Source: Arion vulgaris
Lineage: Eukaryota > Mollusca > Gastropoda > Stylommatophora > Arionidae
Assembly: GCA_020796225.1 (NCBI GenBank)
Contig: CM036753.1
Span: 82,989,941-83,053,940 of the forward strand
Length of the DNA: 64,000 nt
Direction: 5' to 3'
This document shows positions 20,935-48,959 of this stretch, one piece after another (within the stretch, counting starts at the first letter, position 1; each line of letters begins with the position of its first letter). Below the pieces are notes generated by a model. That model did no database searches and was not told the origin of the DNA. It saw only the letters and a list, made by a program, of their open reading frames with translations. A program made the translations under genes and the position numbers.

Positions 20935-21305
20935 TTGCTTCTTTCTATGTTACATAGGACAAGCAATTTCTCCATATCGATCTATCCTGGGCAGGTCGCT
21001 CAATCTCCTCTCGAATTGAGTACAATATTTCTTGCACCTTTCAGTAAAGTTCATTTCAGGTTTTCCATATGACGTCCTTTTTTCTCGAACCCTTTGCCTC
21101 CACTTCAATGCATACTTTGTGATTCATCATTTCTTCTCAGAGTATGCCCAACATATCTCCATCTTTTCTTTCTTATAACAGTTGTTACTAGCGGTTGAGC
21201 AGTCATTTCTCTGGTTTCATCACTTCTCCTAAATTCATCCAATTTTATGTTCATTATTTTACGCAGACATTTATTTTCAAATGCATTCAACTTTCTATAT
21301 CTTTA
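20935..21305 (-). mobile_element. LINE 3' end fragment, family L-a
   Basis: The minus strand encodes MNAFENKCLRKIMNIKLDEF, RRSDETREMTAQPLVTTVIR then KKRWRYVGHTLRRNDESQ, a fragment of the same family as 1826-2228 with one reading frame partly open. Confidence 0.8.
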
Positions 21306-21309
21306 GTTA

Positions 21310-22890
21310 TTTCCCAACTTTCGCTGGCATATGCTAGGATTGAAACAACATTGGAATTGATAATTTGTAATTTAGTTTTAGCACTATACAACTTGGGAGT
21401 TCTATATTGTATTGAGACTTTTAAAAGCTGATGACGTTTTACTCATAATATGTTTGACAATAAATGAAGTACAACATTCACTTTGCAAAAAGGATATATT
21501 TATTGACATTATTTAATGGAGAAAGAAAATAAAATGATCAACATCACACAAATGATTGATTAAAGCTGGGTCCCTATATCAGACATTGGTTTTTACAAAC
21601 ATCTATATTCAGTGGTTACTTCAAGCATGCTGATACAACTCGAAACACAACTAGTTAGATGTTGGTACCTTACTGACACAAGTTCAAACACTACAAATCA
21701 CATTAATTGTATCTTAATTATACCACTAACAAGATTAATCATATAACTGTACCTTAATGGAAGTCCAAACACTGCTAACTTTATCACATGACTGCATCAT
21801 ACTGACACAATCCTAAACACAACTAATCACATGACTGCATCATACTGACACAATCCTAAACACAACTACTTATATCAATGTACACAAATTCGAACACAAC
21901 TCAATAAATAAAAAACTCAGCAAAATACTCTGAAGAAGATCTAATAAGCAATGTTTTTCTATTTACACAAAGAAAGAAAAATTACCTTTCCAATCAAAAT
22001 ACATTAATCAAACAAATGATATACATAGAAAAAAATCTGCATTTCATGGATTTATGAGAAAAACAGTCCACATTCAATAGCCTGTTCTGTGGAGAGCTTT
22101 GCCACCACAACAGTCCATCAGAATTTCTATCATACATCAGATGTTGTTCTGTTATGTGTAATGTAATATAAGTCAAAAATAATAATTACACACATCTCAT
22201 CTACCGATAACAAACTATGTAATTTGGTTTATTTATGACAAATATTACAATTTAAAATGAAGAATTTGATAACTCTATGAAAAAGCTATGTTATAACATG
22301 AGCAAGTTAGTAATATTAAGACAGCACTTTTGTTGTGGCAACAAACGAATGGGAATCACATTACAAAAACGTTAAAGAAGAATATTGAATCTTCAAAAAA
22401 AAAAAAAATGTTAAATAAAAATTCAAGGAATGTCCTATGCAAAGAAGAGAAAAAATAGAGACATTTTAGAAGATCTGAAAATTGAGGGAAATTTGCTCAT
22501 AAACTGAAATATTTTGGTCACATAAAATGTACCAGAGAGAGCAGTTAATGGAAGGTTTAGTTTTTAGTTTTTGAAGGTAAGGTAGGTATGACAAAGATAT
22601 TGGTGGCAAATGTGCATTAAGAAAACATGAAGGTGGAAGAAATGACTAGAGATCAAGGGTCTCTCAGGCATTCTGTGATGAGAGAAACATTCTGCAAAAG
22701 GACATGCTACATGAAGGGGTATAATGTAACTGGAAGATGTCAAATGGACAGATGTTAACAAATAAAGAAAATGTAGAAAAAAGTGAAGTTCATGGATAAT
22801 GTGACACCCAAAGAGAAGAGCTAAAACAAAAGTAAAGTTTGTACAGGAAATAGAACAAGTGGAGGCAAGCCTACAGTAGAGGGAGCAATT
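21310..22890. other. Intergenic, no gene recognised
   Basis: AT-rich. Contains a two-copy 43-bp tandem repeat at 21783-21868 (unit starts ATCACATGACTGCATCATAC) and a poly-A run near 22398-22409. Confidence 0.6.
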
Positions 22891-22894
22891 ATTG

Positions 22895-23110
22895 TATTCT
22901 TCATGTACCGCTAAATGTTATCTAGGACCTGCAAGTAATTTCTCTATACCACTCTGTCTTTGGCAATTCACTAAATCTTCTCTACGGAATTGAGTCTTAT
23001 ATTCCTGACCTCTCTCAGTAATGTGTTTCCATGTATTTCTAGGGTTTCCTTTCTTTCTGGAACCCTTTACCTCCCACTTCAATGCCTGTTTTGTAATTCT
23101 GTATAAGCAA
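22895..23110 (-). mobile_element. LINE 3' end fragment, family L-a
   Basis: Shorter reverse copy, with CATGTACCGCTAAATGTTAT at the 3' edge and the complement of the KGSRKR region near 23050-23090. Diverged. Confidence 0.6.
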
Positions 23111-24589
23111 TATCAAAACTAATGTTTCATAACACTGCTCATATGACATACTGAGAGTTCTGTAAATGTTCCTATATAGAAACATTTAATGACATAAAAT
23201 CTTCTATTAGACTATAGCCTTGAAGAAATATTTACTGAATACTTGATTTTAGAAGGAAACATATCTATAAGTGCTGGCTTTACAATAAGAAGACAATGGG
23301 ATACACTTCAGTGGAGACATGCTCCATTTGACCCAGCTGTAATTATGCATAGCTCTCGGAATTCTTTTCTTTTCTTTAATCCTGTTTTGCCTCACAGCGT
23401 CAGGATAAGAAGTTGTTCTCTGACTTATAGAGGAGAAAGTCAGAGATGAAAACAGCTGGTCATCTCATCTACAGATAAGGTCTAGCTAGTGTTGGTAGGT
23501 CTCTAACATGTCACATTCATAATGACATTATTTTCTATATGATTCCCATGATTGTTTTACTACTACCATTTCACTTAAAGAAATAGGGCAACAATTTTGC
23601 TATTACAACCAACATGAATAATTGATAAATGTGCAGTAAGCAATGGCCAAATGTCACATACAAGTTTTAAAAAACTCTGAAAAAGTGACATGCTTGGTTG
23701 TAACAACATCTTCCCACACGATAACAATTTGAGATAGGACAAGTGGTTATCCATTGAAATATAACAGGCCGCTGGATAAACTGTTCTAGTATTAACAATT
23801 TTCAACACTAAAAAATAGCTTTTAAAATAACGTTTAAACATGCTTATACTAAGAATAATGGTACCGAAAAATATTACCATTTGCAAAATTTAAGAAAAGT
23901 ACAAATTATGTCTGCAGAGAAATGCACTTTATGAAAAGATGTACATCTTGATACTCATACTTTCTCCTCAAATTCTGGTTAAATAGTTTCCTAACTTTGA
24001 TGTTACAATAGAAGTGAAACAAACATAATCTGAATTACAGTGATAGACAATAACAATAAAGCATATCAGAAATAATGAAACAACAATCTAGCATGACTTA
24101 TCCACATTATTAGTAATGTCAATAATACTTCATTCTGACTAACAAATCAAAAAAGACATATGCAAATAGACTATACCATATCAAAGTAGAGTGGAGAATA
24201 AAACTGTACAGTCTAGAGACATGAATTCTTTAGAAAACTACTTTTAATCATAATAATACAATTTCAAAAACATATATACATGTACCAATAAAAAAAACCA
24301 AATGAAATATTTGAATATATTCAAACCCACACTGAGCAAGGAAAAAGCAAGGAAAAATGAAACACTAAAAGATAAATACACTTAAAATAAGAATATTAAT
24401 GAAGCTGTATTTTCAGGGAAAGGCACTTTAACCATAGATCTCTTTGTAATGTGTTTAAGATTTCAGGGAAACAAACACTTTAGTTAGTGATTTTTGGAAT
24501 AAACTACAGCATTTAAATATGTCCAAACTTTCCACCTTCTATACAACTTGTCTACAAATGATCTTATGCATGTTCTAGCCAAAGATTAT
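23111..24589. other. Intergenic, no gene recognised
   Basis: AT-rich. Short frames only; none has a recognisable domain. Confidence 0.6.
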
Positions 24590-24915
24590 CTCTAACCAAG
24601 ATCTGCTTACACAGTATCAGCAGTGAATATGAACACCATCATCAGAAATAGATGATGGAGATGAATGGGACATGTGATACACACGGAGACTAACTCTGCC
24701 ACAAAAACTGCAATGTGGTGGACACCAGAAAGTTAATGAAAACATGGAAGACCCAACCTGACCTGTAGGAGGAACAGTAGAACAGGAACTGAATGAAATA
24801 AATCACAGCTGGTACACAATACAGAGGATGATCATGAACAAAGAAGAATGATGTGCATTTGTTGCTGCTAGTGCCAAGGGCATCACAAGCTAGAGAGAGA
24901 GAGAGAGAGAGAGAT
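24590..24915 (+). mobile_element. LINE tail with GA microsatellite end, family L-d
   Basis: A degraded ORF2 tail on the plus strand (MGHVIHTETNSATKTAMWWT in one frame) passes through a HGRP-like stretch and ends in (GA)n at about 24891-24913, matching the layout at 16120-16480. Confidence 0.6.
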
Positions 24916-26050
24916 ATCATTCAAGTTGTATGGCATCATGAAATATATTCAGTGTGTCAACATATTATAAAATGAAAATTTGCACTCTGCATTAAGATGG
25001 CAAAACAAATCTATTACTTCCCATCACATTGCATACATAATTCAATTGCTTGTACTGTAAGTTATGAAAATAAAACAAGACCATAATCTAGAAAAATGTG
25101 CACATTAAAGAAATCTAGAAATTTCTAAAAAAAAAGTTTCAGAAATTGGCTTGTAGATAAACATGTTTGCAGGAAGACCCTACTTAAAAGTTATATAAAA
25201 GTTCATTAGTGCCTTAGAGAATCTCATGTCTAGAAAACAATTGACACAGAGAGAGTTTAATGTTAATGTTGAGATAACTAGAACCCATTTCCTGGTAGTT
25301 GACCACATGCAGTTACAACATAATTTTGTATTCAAATGTAGCTGTTATGTTGTATATCATCAACTTTGGTTAGAATCAATCATAAATTTATTAGAAAACT
25401 GTAAGTTACAATAAAAGATTCACCGTCATAAAATCATCAAGCTTTAAAAGTCTGTGTCCGAGCATGCATGATCTAACTGATGTGAAAATGACATCAGAAT
25501 ATACTCTCAGCTTTCGTGACTATCAAACATTATCTGATAACAAAGAAATATGGTTCAACAATGTTTTCTTATATTATTGTCAAAAAGTAATTATTAAATG
25601 TTTTTTTTTCATATTTTTGTCAACAAAAGTAATTGTTAAGACAATGTTTTCTGATTTTTTTTGTCAACAAAATATATATACAGAATTAGCAACAAACAAA
25701 TGGATGACCGAGAATCACTGGGATATTTTCTATTCCTGATCTCCACTATACTTAGATTACTTTCCTATGCTGCTGCTTACTTTGAACATCCTCACAAGGT
25801 TCTCTAATTAGTACATTGTTTCACAATACATATTTCCTAGATCTGTTTCTATAATATTACCACCAATCTTTTTGTTTATTATGAGGTCTTCTTTTGTCTT
25901 ATTAACTACTTATCTTGACATTTTGCAAGCAGTAATTGTATTTTCTTGTTCATTCTTTAATGTCAAGGTTTGTCAGCAAAACTGAACTGCACTGATTTCA
26001 ATACTTTGTTAAAACTGTGACATATTTTAAATCAGTCGATTAACTTCACA
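24916..26050. other. Intergenic, no gene recognised
   Basis: AT-rich. A 91-codon frame at 25464-25739 has T-rich low-complexity composition and no domain I recognise, so I do not call it a gene. Confidence 0.55.
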
Positions 26051-26054
26051 AATT

Positions 26055-26335
26055 TATTACTGTTTCAGTTTAATTCTGGAATATCTTCATTGCAGTTTGG
26101 ACATGTTCATAGGTGTTCCGATCTCCTTTGCAATATCTTCAACAGCATCCAGCGACTAACTGTACCTGTTCGATGTTGATTGATGTGCATTGATCATATA
26201 CCTCTCTATGCTGTTATTTTCTGGCAAATCCAATCTTCAATCCAAACTCTTGCAATCTAGTACTTGACATGGATTTATTTAAATGAAATTTACTATTGTG
26301 TATTCAATGAGGATATATAAGGTACCATGAATTTA
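26055..26335 (-). mobile_element. LINE 3' end, family L-c
   Basis: Collinear with the 3' part of 10455-11245 and with 30010-30315: GGAATATCTTCATTGCA, GGACATGTTCATAGGTG and CAGCGACTAACTGTACC occur in order. On the minus strand this is the Cys-motif end of the element. Confidence 0.7.
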
Positions 26336-26634
26336 ATAAACGCAGTCCAGCTGCAAAGTGAAAGTATCAGAAATGTTACCTACTTAATATGATAACCTAC
26401 ATATACATACAAGTTTGTATTCAAAAACTATTTCATCAGACATACAGAGATCATATAGCAGAAGCACATTAGCATAAAACAGATACCCAAAATGTCTAGA
26501 TCATATACAGATAATATAATACATTGACTTTAACACACATATGATACATGTCTACCAAAAAAGGGATGTTATAATATTTGAGACTAGATGATATGATGGC
26601 ACAAATTTATTACTGATTACTAAACTGATATCAT

Positions 26635-26770
26635 TGCATTCCGGGCAGACCCATAGGTGTTCAGCCTCCCCAAGAGATATCAAGAGTTGGTTATTGGTTA
26701 CTAAACTAACGTCATTGCACTCTGGGAAGACACCCCCTACAGGTGCTCAGTCTCCCTAAAAAGATATAGA
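26635..26770 (-). repeat. Two short copies of a LINE-tail-like block
   Basis: CATTGCATTCCGGGCAGAC...GTGTTCAGCC and CATTGCACTCTGGGAAGAC...GTGCTCAGTC lie about 75 bases apart and resemble the Cys-motif end of family L-c. Confidence 0.5.
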
Positions 26771-27174
26771 AAAGTATGCATACTGATGGTTCCCATGGTT
26801 CATTGATTAAACACACTCCTTCCCTCAGGCATCAGGTTCTACCTGTACCGATGGCACAAATAATCTATACAAGAACTTATTATCTTGAAATACTTTGATG
26901 TCTCCCTGTGTCTGCTCTTATATTTCTCTCTGCTTGATATCCTTTAATCACCTTCTCAAAAATAAGCACCTCCAGATATAAAATACTTCTTACATGCTGT
27001 ACTTTCATCTTATACACATATGTTAAGTCAAAATAGAAATATGTCAAACAGCAAGGGTATACTACATTTTTGTTAGGTTGCAAATGTATGAAAGAAGTAT
27101 AAGTCTCAAGTGTAGCTATTTAATGTTTCAGAACAAGATCAATAAATAGACAGCGTACAAGTATTAGGGGTCTC

Positions 27175-27262
27175 CGGAAAGAACAAATTATCAAACTCAG
27201 GATTCGAACCATAAACCCTTATCTCTTACGGCATCCATTGCCTAGCTCTTTTAAAAGACGTT
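27175..27262 (-). repeat. tRNA-like SINE head with intact B box
   Basis: On the minus strand GGTTCGAATCC (about 27205-27215) is a perfect B box, and GCTAGGCAATGGATGCC about 40 bases upstream fits an A box. The acceptor ends do not pair obviously, so I call it a tRNA-derived SINE or tRNA relic, not a functional tRNA gene. Confidence 0.5.
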
Positions 27263-27307
27263 ACTAATTGCTGGTTATGTTCTTAAAAACACTTGTATTG
27301 TAGGGCT

Positions 27308-27535
27308 AGGAAATGGGTGCTGTAAGGAAATGGTTGCTGTAAATGGTGCTGTAAGGAACAGTGGTTGCTGTAAGGAAATGGGTGCTGTAAGAAATGGGTG
27401 CAAAATGGTGCTGTAAGGAAATGGGTGCTGTAAGGAATGGGTTGTAAGAAATGGTTAAGGAAATGGGTGCTGTAAGGAAATGGCTGTAAATGGTGCTGTA
27501 AGGAAATGGGTGCTGTAAGGAATGGGCTAAGATAC
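27308..27535. repeat. Minisatellite, 18-20 bp unit
   Basis: Irregular repeats of GGAAATGGGTGCTGTAA with many short deletions. Confidence 0.88.
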
Positions 27536-28089
27536 AGTTTGTTGTTTGAATCATGTGTTTGGTCAATTGTTTTTCCCAGAGGCCTCTAACACATGTACGC
27601 TGTTTATTTATTGATCATATTCATTGGCCCTGTTGCCTCCCTGTAGTTCATCAAAAATGCTGTATTCTCTTATTTCAGAACAAGCTGCAATGTTTACATA
27701 TTTTAATTTGATAACATTCTGAATCTTATACATATCAACTATACCATTTGATAGAGAAGAGAAATGGAACATTTGTTACATTCTCATATTTCTGAATAGA
27801 TCATTTGCAACCCTAATTCTCTCTTTTTTAAAAACTTTCTCAAAAGTAAACAAGCTGATTTCATTCTAAGAGGATATGTCACAAATGGTTCACACAACGA
27901 ACATGCATAGCTAAAATATTGCAACCATTAAGATCCATATAACACCTTATAGTACCTGGGTTGGCATCATGCAAGACATGTCCAAGTCAGGAAAAAAGAC
28001 AATTAATGTTTAAAGTGAATAATAATCAAAATACTGTAATTAATAACAAGGTTGAACATATCGTATGGATTAAACAATTAGCAGTATAT

Positions 28090-28720
28090 AAGATATAAAT
28101 AACACACTAGTTGAGATATAAACAATGAACATGATTACATTAACAACACACTAGATGAGATGTAAACAATGAACATTATGACATGAACAACACACTAGAT
28201 GAGATATAAACAATGAACATGATGACATAAACAACACACTAGATGAGATATAAACAATAACTAGATGAGATATAAACAACACACTAGATGAGATATAAAC
28301 AACACACTAGATGAGATATAAACAGCACACTAGATGAGATATGTAAACACACTAGATGAGATATAAACAGCACAATAGATGAGATATAAACAACACACTA
28401 GATGAGATGTAAACAACACACTAGATGAGATATAGACAACACACTAGATGAGATGTAAACAACACACTAGATGAGATATAAACAACACACTAGATGAGAT
28501 ATGTAAACAGCACACTAGATGAGATATAAACAGCACACTAGATGAGATATGTAAACAACACACTAGATGAGATATAAACAGCACAATAGATGCGATATAA
28601 ACAACACACTAGATGAGATATAAACAACACACTAGATGAGATATAAACAACACACTAAATAACATGAAAACAATGCGCTAGATGATAAATAAACAACCCA
28701 CTAGATGACATATAAACCAA
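28090..28720. repeat. Minisatellite, about 25 bp unit
   Basis: More than 20 copies of ACACACTAGATGAGATATAA followed by ACA, with irregular insertions such as ATGTAAACA. The left end carries longer variants with CAATGAACATGATGACAT. Confidence 0.92.
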
Positions 28721-29269
28721 AGATATACAAAACAGAAGTAACTAATGATCTTATGATGTTCAGTCAAAAATATTACAATCACTTACATCAAAATACAAAT
28801 TCATATTTTTCTTAAATAACAAAAAAAAAACAATAAATGAATAAAGGTTCATAAATGTGTACAATAAAATCACAGAATAAACACTTCAACATACAAAAGT
28901 TTCCTTTCTGCAACAAGCTATACAAACTTCAAACATCATCACCAGCATCTACTATATTCATATGATACAGAGAAAGATCCAGAAAATATGCAACAATGTC
29001 AGGTCACTCACAAAGGTGCTCTGCCTGTTTCAACACTATGAAAGTGTCAGCAGCAGAGCATTTAAACAGTGGCTGCTGCAACAAATCACAATTTTTACCA
29101 TCAGAAAGTCTGTGTCCCCATTTTCAGCTGGGAAAACTAGGGATTTGAGTGTACCATGAACTGAACACTATATGATAATAAAATCTAGTCTATTGTGATA
29201 ATGCTAAGCCAACTCCCTTAAAATATAAGTCTAGAATAATCCACGCAGCTATTCAGTCAGTCTACAACA

Positions 29270-29575
29270 ATTCTTCAGCTGTTCAGCCTTACAACCCTAC
29301 ATGTAGCTAGCTATATTAGCCATACAACCTTACATGTAGCTAGCTATTCAGCTATACACTCCCTACATGTAGCTATTCAGCTATACAACCCTACATGTAG
29401 CTATTCAGCCATACAATCCTACATGCATCTGTTAAACCATACAACCCTACATGCAGCTGTTCAGCCATACAACCCTACATGTAGCTGTTCAGCCATACAA
29501 CCCTACATGTAGCTGTTCAGCCATACAACCTTACATGTAGCTGTTCAGTTATACAACCCTACATGCAGCCCTTCA
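29270..29575. repeat. Minisatellite, about 28 bp unit
   Basis: About ten copies of CAGCCATACAACCCTACATG followed by TAGCTGTT. Confidence 0.92.
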
Positions 29576-30009
29576 ACTAGTCTGACACAATTACAGCTCC
29601 TAATTTATTTAAAGATTAATGAGCCAAACCTATTGCTTATGTTGCTATAAGAACAGAAATTGCAGTAGCCATGTACAAAAGTTATAGAGCAAATTTTATT
29701 ATAAATAGCAACACCATCATCATTCCTGTAGGCTTGCTAGATGTTGGTGCAGTTACTACAGAGTGGTGAACCATCAGTTGCCATTTCCATTGGTTCTGTA
29801 CATTGATCTGCGCTTATCCATTTCCTTATATTATTCTCCTACATTATTTTCTGGTGACTTTATCTGTCCCAGTCGCTAGTTATAGTATTTGATAGGCAAG
29901 GCAATTTTGATACATGATTCTATAATTTCTGCTTGCTTTCAGTCATGATGTTTCCATGGTTCAACAATCCTTCTGATGGTGTTACGAATTTAACCATTTG
30001 TGATCATGG

Positions 30010-30315
30010 TAAGAATCTTCATGGGCTTTGTGGAAATTTCAGTGTGGAATATCTTTATTGCACTCTGGACATGTCCATAGGTGCTCTGATCTCCGTCACA
30101 ATATCCCCAACAGCGTCCAGTGACTGACCATACCAGTTTGATTTTGATTGATAAGCATACTCATAAACCTATTGTGCTGTTCTTTTCTGGCTACTCCAAT
30201 CTTCAATCCCAATTTGTGCAATCTAGCAGCTAACGTGGATTAGTTTAAATTAAAATCTTCTTTGGGGTCACACTCTATGAGAGCCTTCAGAATGTCAGTT
30301 CTATCCATTTATATA
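30010..30315 (-). mobile_element. LINE 3' end, family L-c
   Basis: Third collinear copy of the L-c tail. The minus strand encodes RLHKLGLKIGVARKEQHNRF, then LINQNQTGMVSHWTLLGIL, then HLWTCPECN, all in decayed frames. Confidence 0.72.
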
Positions 30316-30899
30316 AACATCTCATCTGGACAGTACAGATATTACACTCAATGTCTGCCAAAAAAGAACTTGTGACTATGGCATGCATTACGTGCAGCTT
30401 GGCGTACTGGGTGATGTTTTAATTTCAACAACTATTAAAAAACAGGTTGATTGCCATTACTCATATACTCACTCAAACAGCTAAAAAGCAATAATTGATA
30501 CCACAGCTCAGATGTTCTAATCAGCAAGTTTCAAATTGGCAGCACTACTGAAAATAATGTACATTTTTACTGCCTAATATATTTGTTTGTGTTGTATGTT
30601 AATTTTATCAAGTGATCTGTTGAGGTTAATGCAAGAAAGCAAGTACATTCAAACAAATATCTGTGTAATTATAAACATACTGTAGACACCTAGGATAAAT
30701 CTGTTACAACTTTAAATATTATAATATGGTCAAGTTAAGTACACCAACCATGGACATCTGACCTGAGGGTTAAGCTAAGTGCTATATGTACTCTGCTGGA
30801 TAGATAGATCTATATAATATTAAATGTGTAAGCTGTCACTTTTGATTTGATATCATTTGCGATTGCTATAATATGATTAAAAGATATGACAATGTTTTT

Positions 30900-31095
30900 A
30901 CCTTTCTATCAACTGTCCTCAGTTATCATGTTAATATTAACTCTTCTATAAATTGTCCTGAGATATTATACTAATGTTAACCTTTTTTACCAACTGTCCT
31001 GAATTATCATGTTAACCTTTCTATCAACTGTCCTGAATTATCATGTTAATGTTAACCCTTCTATCGACTGTCTTGAGTTATTATGTTAGTGTTTA
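30900..31095. repeat. Imperfect minisatellite, about 40-60 bp
   Basis: Four to five diverged copies of CTATCAACTGTCCTGAATTA followed by TCATGTTAATGTTAACC. Confidence 0.8.
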
Positions 31096-31660
31096 TCCAA
31101 CATGACAATCTTGAGTTAGGGCATCGCACACATTCTATTCTGTTCATTCTGAAGTTAACCATTTCATATATTACTAGCAAATTGTCACAAGTATATAATT
31201 GACATTAATGCTGTTTATGGTCATTGTTTGGTGTTTAGTGTGGATCTTACATCACAAGAACCGACTCAACAAATGAAACAAGTATTAGTATAACACCAGG
31301 TAGCTCACAGTTTTCTGTCGATCATGTCAGACAATGATAAATTGACATAACAATGACTTTAAAAATAAAATGTGCTTACAAACTATAAATAATAAAATCA
31401 TACATTTGTTTTGTCTTGCATTGCAATGATGTTGTACTCCTGCACATCACATACAATATATGAAGAAAAAGCTTCAGTGAGAGAAACAAATTTCCAAATG
31501 TATATAAGTAAAGCTGTTTCATGAAATGAGAACTGCTACTGTCAAAAACAAATGAGGCAATCCTAGTCGAAGTATACATCTCATTAAGGACAGAGTTAAA
31601 TTAATGATAAATAGTATTAAAATATATGTGCTATTATCTGTAAACATATCAGGATATTAC

Positions 31661-46336
<14,676 letters not shown>

Positions 46337-47640
46337 TGCAGTGCGCAATTATATCTTCATTACCAAAATCCATTTAGACAATGACTAGTTGGCTGTAATA
46401 TGAAGCAATACACATTTAATTTGTTCAAAACACACATTGAATTCACATTAATCTGCATTTAATATTCATATAGAAACAAACAATATAAATATTAGACTAC
46501 TACTGGATATAATTTGTGAATGTTATTGTGGAAAACTATGTACAAGAGCACATAAGAGCCTGTTCTAGAAATCACTTCTTATCCTGATTCTGTAAGGAAA
46601 TCCATTAATAGAAAATGAACAGAAAGAAAATTTAGGAAACAGTTTCTGAAGGGCATAATATATCACAATACAGTTTGACATTGCAAAATATACTAATAAT
46701 TTACGTTTTCTTCTGAACAGTTGAACTTGATAGTTGCTATACATTTATGCTTATTACATGTAAATGTATAGCAACTATCAAGTTCAACTGTTCAGAAGAA
46801 AACGTAAATTATTAGTATATTATATAGCATTATTTTTGTTATCTGTAGTTTTCTCACTGAAGGTATGATTTGATACGATGATTTCAACGCCTAGACTTTA
46901 TTTCATTGTACAATAATTCTAAAGGATCTAATAAGAGCCATAAGTCAATGGTTAAAATGGTCTACAGCTGTCAACACATGGAGTACCCCAAAGTGAAGTA
47001 AGCCTAGCATATATTGCATGAAAAATGTTAAAACATGATACACTAGGTAAATTATAAAGTACTGGGTGAAGACTACAGATAAAGAAAGCTTACCAAGAAG
47101 ATCAAAGAGAAGTATTTTTAGTTTTGGGGAAAATATATTGAGAAGACAAGGATTTAAGTAGATATTATTATATAATACTAGTTACAAATTAAAGGGGAAA
47201 AAGACAGTAATAAAACATGAAATTAATGGACAAAATAAAAATACAATGTGGATGAAAGCAATAAAAGACTAAGTAAAAAAAGAGCACTTGTAACAGCACT
47301 TGTAACAGCACTTGGGACATGGAGTTATAAAGGTCCAAGGCAGTCTACACCAGATGGCATTGAACATGTGAGAGATAACAAATTATAGCATCACATTCAT
47401 AACACCATAGTGACATGTAAAATATTTTCTAACCCGCTGAGGGAAGGCAACCAGTCAATACAGAATAAGTGACATAGCGTATCATTTCCAACAGTGGCTG
47501 AGAAAACTTTTTAATTGCGCCATGTTTTTTAGAGAGATGTTTTAGAAAAAAAACTAGGCATAGAACACGCAGAATATTGAGTTAGAGAAGACTAGGAAAT
47601 AGTAACACTTCAAATGAATGCAGTAATAGACAAATGATAC
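46337..47640. other. Upstream region of DCAF12, no further gene
   Basis: Includes the likely 5' flank of DCAF12 and the perfect inverted repeat at 46687-46821. No TATA box, CpG-rich stretch or upstream exon can be assigned with confidence. Confidence 0.5.
46687..46821. repeat. Perfect 61-bp inverted repeat with 13-bp spacer
   Basis: Arms 46687-46747 and 46761-46821 are exact reverse complements over all 61 bases. The spacer is TGCTTATTACATG. The sequence would form a long perfect hairpin as RNA or single-stranded DNA. It lies about 350 bases upstream of the DCAF12 start codon. No terminal duplication is evident. Confidence 0.97.
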
Positions 47641-47689
47641 AGTACAATGTACACAGAGCAGCTGTACAGAAGTAAAAAAAATTATACTA

Positions 47690-48375
47690 TGATTTTATAC
47701 TTAACATCTTTTCTGGATAGACTACTCTTGACTGATGCATTGTCTGCTATCTCAGCACTCAAATTTGAAAGGAACACAGAACTAAGTGATCTCAGGTCAA
47801 CCTTAGCCCAGTTATCCCATGAATCTGAGAGGGTAGTAATCCAGTGGATACCCTCACACTGCAAGATCAAGGGAATGAAGATGCTGACAGACTGGCTAAA
47901 GAGGAGCAGGAATGCCCCAAGATGACAACATGGTTAGCTATGAAGAAGCAAACACCATCGCCAAAGGGCACTACAAAACAAAATGGGATAAAGAACACCC
48001 AAAACACAACAAGAATGATGGATATTACCAACTGTCCAGAAGGGACCAGACAGCTATACGTCGCCTCCGGGCGGGTCACAACAGAATGAGACACCACCTG
48101 TACACTAAATTCAAGATAGGCACCAACGACCTGTGCCCTGTGGCTTGGCAAGTATGACAACAGAACATATCCTACAGAACTGCCCCCAGTATGCAGACCT
48201 GAGAAGAAAGAGATGGCCCACTTACACCAGCGTCCAAGACAAACTGTATGGCGTGGCTAATAATCTGAGGCAGACGGCGGCCTTTATTAGAGAATCCGAA
48301 TCCCAATCTAGTGAGAAGGATAGACTACATGTGACAATGTCAAAACTAACTTTAAAGAATTTAGAAGTATAAAAC
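47690..48375 (+). mobile_element. LINE fragment with RNase H and Cys-rich end
   Basis: Shows LLLTDALSAISALKFERNTE, RVVIQWIPSHCKIKGMK and EDADRLAKEEQ (RNase H motifs including IPSHC and ADRLAKE) across frameshifts. Then QLSRRDQTAIRRLRAGHNRM, RHHLYTKFKIGTNDLCPV, SMTTEHILQNCPQYADLRRK and YGVANNLRQTAAFIRESE. This is the conserved RNase H plus CCHC-like C terminus of a jockey/I-group LINE, broken by at least three indels. Confidence 0.85.
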
Positions 48376-48959
48376 TTAAAAGCTGAAATTAAAAGTAAGT
48401 CTCTCTCAAGTAAAAAGTGAATGAATATTGGCATTCAGTTTTACTAGTCTCTTTCAAAATCAAGTAAGTTGTAGGGATAACCATGTAGCTTATAATAATA
48501 ACTAAACATTTATAACCAACAAAAATATGATCTCAGTGTTTACAGGACTCCAAATAAGTCCAGTATTTAACTATCTTACGCTGAGATTTATTTTTTAAGT
48601 GTTAATCATTTTGAGGCTAAAATTCAATTTCTTTTGTATGGAGCACAGTTCACCAGGACCTGATAATGCTATTGATTTTGATGATAGAAATATACTTATA
48701 CCCCACTGACCACATATCTAACTTAAGCAAGAAGCATTATGGTATCAGAATCTTCAGTTAATCTAAATCAGTACTGTAAGCATAAGACGACTACCTCTGA
48801 ATTATGAACAAAGTAACAACGCAAGTGGATAGGATGACTAATATACAGCTGATATCATATATCAAAATAGTTTGTTCCGTGAACACCAGGACATACACAG
48901 ATATGAACAGGCAACAAAAGTGCAGTTACAATTGACTGGGTGCTAAAAATGCCATAAAA

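Noticed and set aside
27175..27262. Functional tRNA gene on the minus strand
   Set aside because: Good A and B boxes, but no convincing acceptor-stem pairing or terminator; kept as a tRNA-like SINE head.
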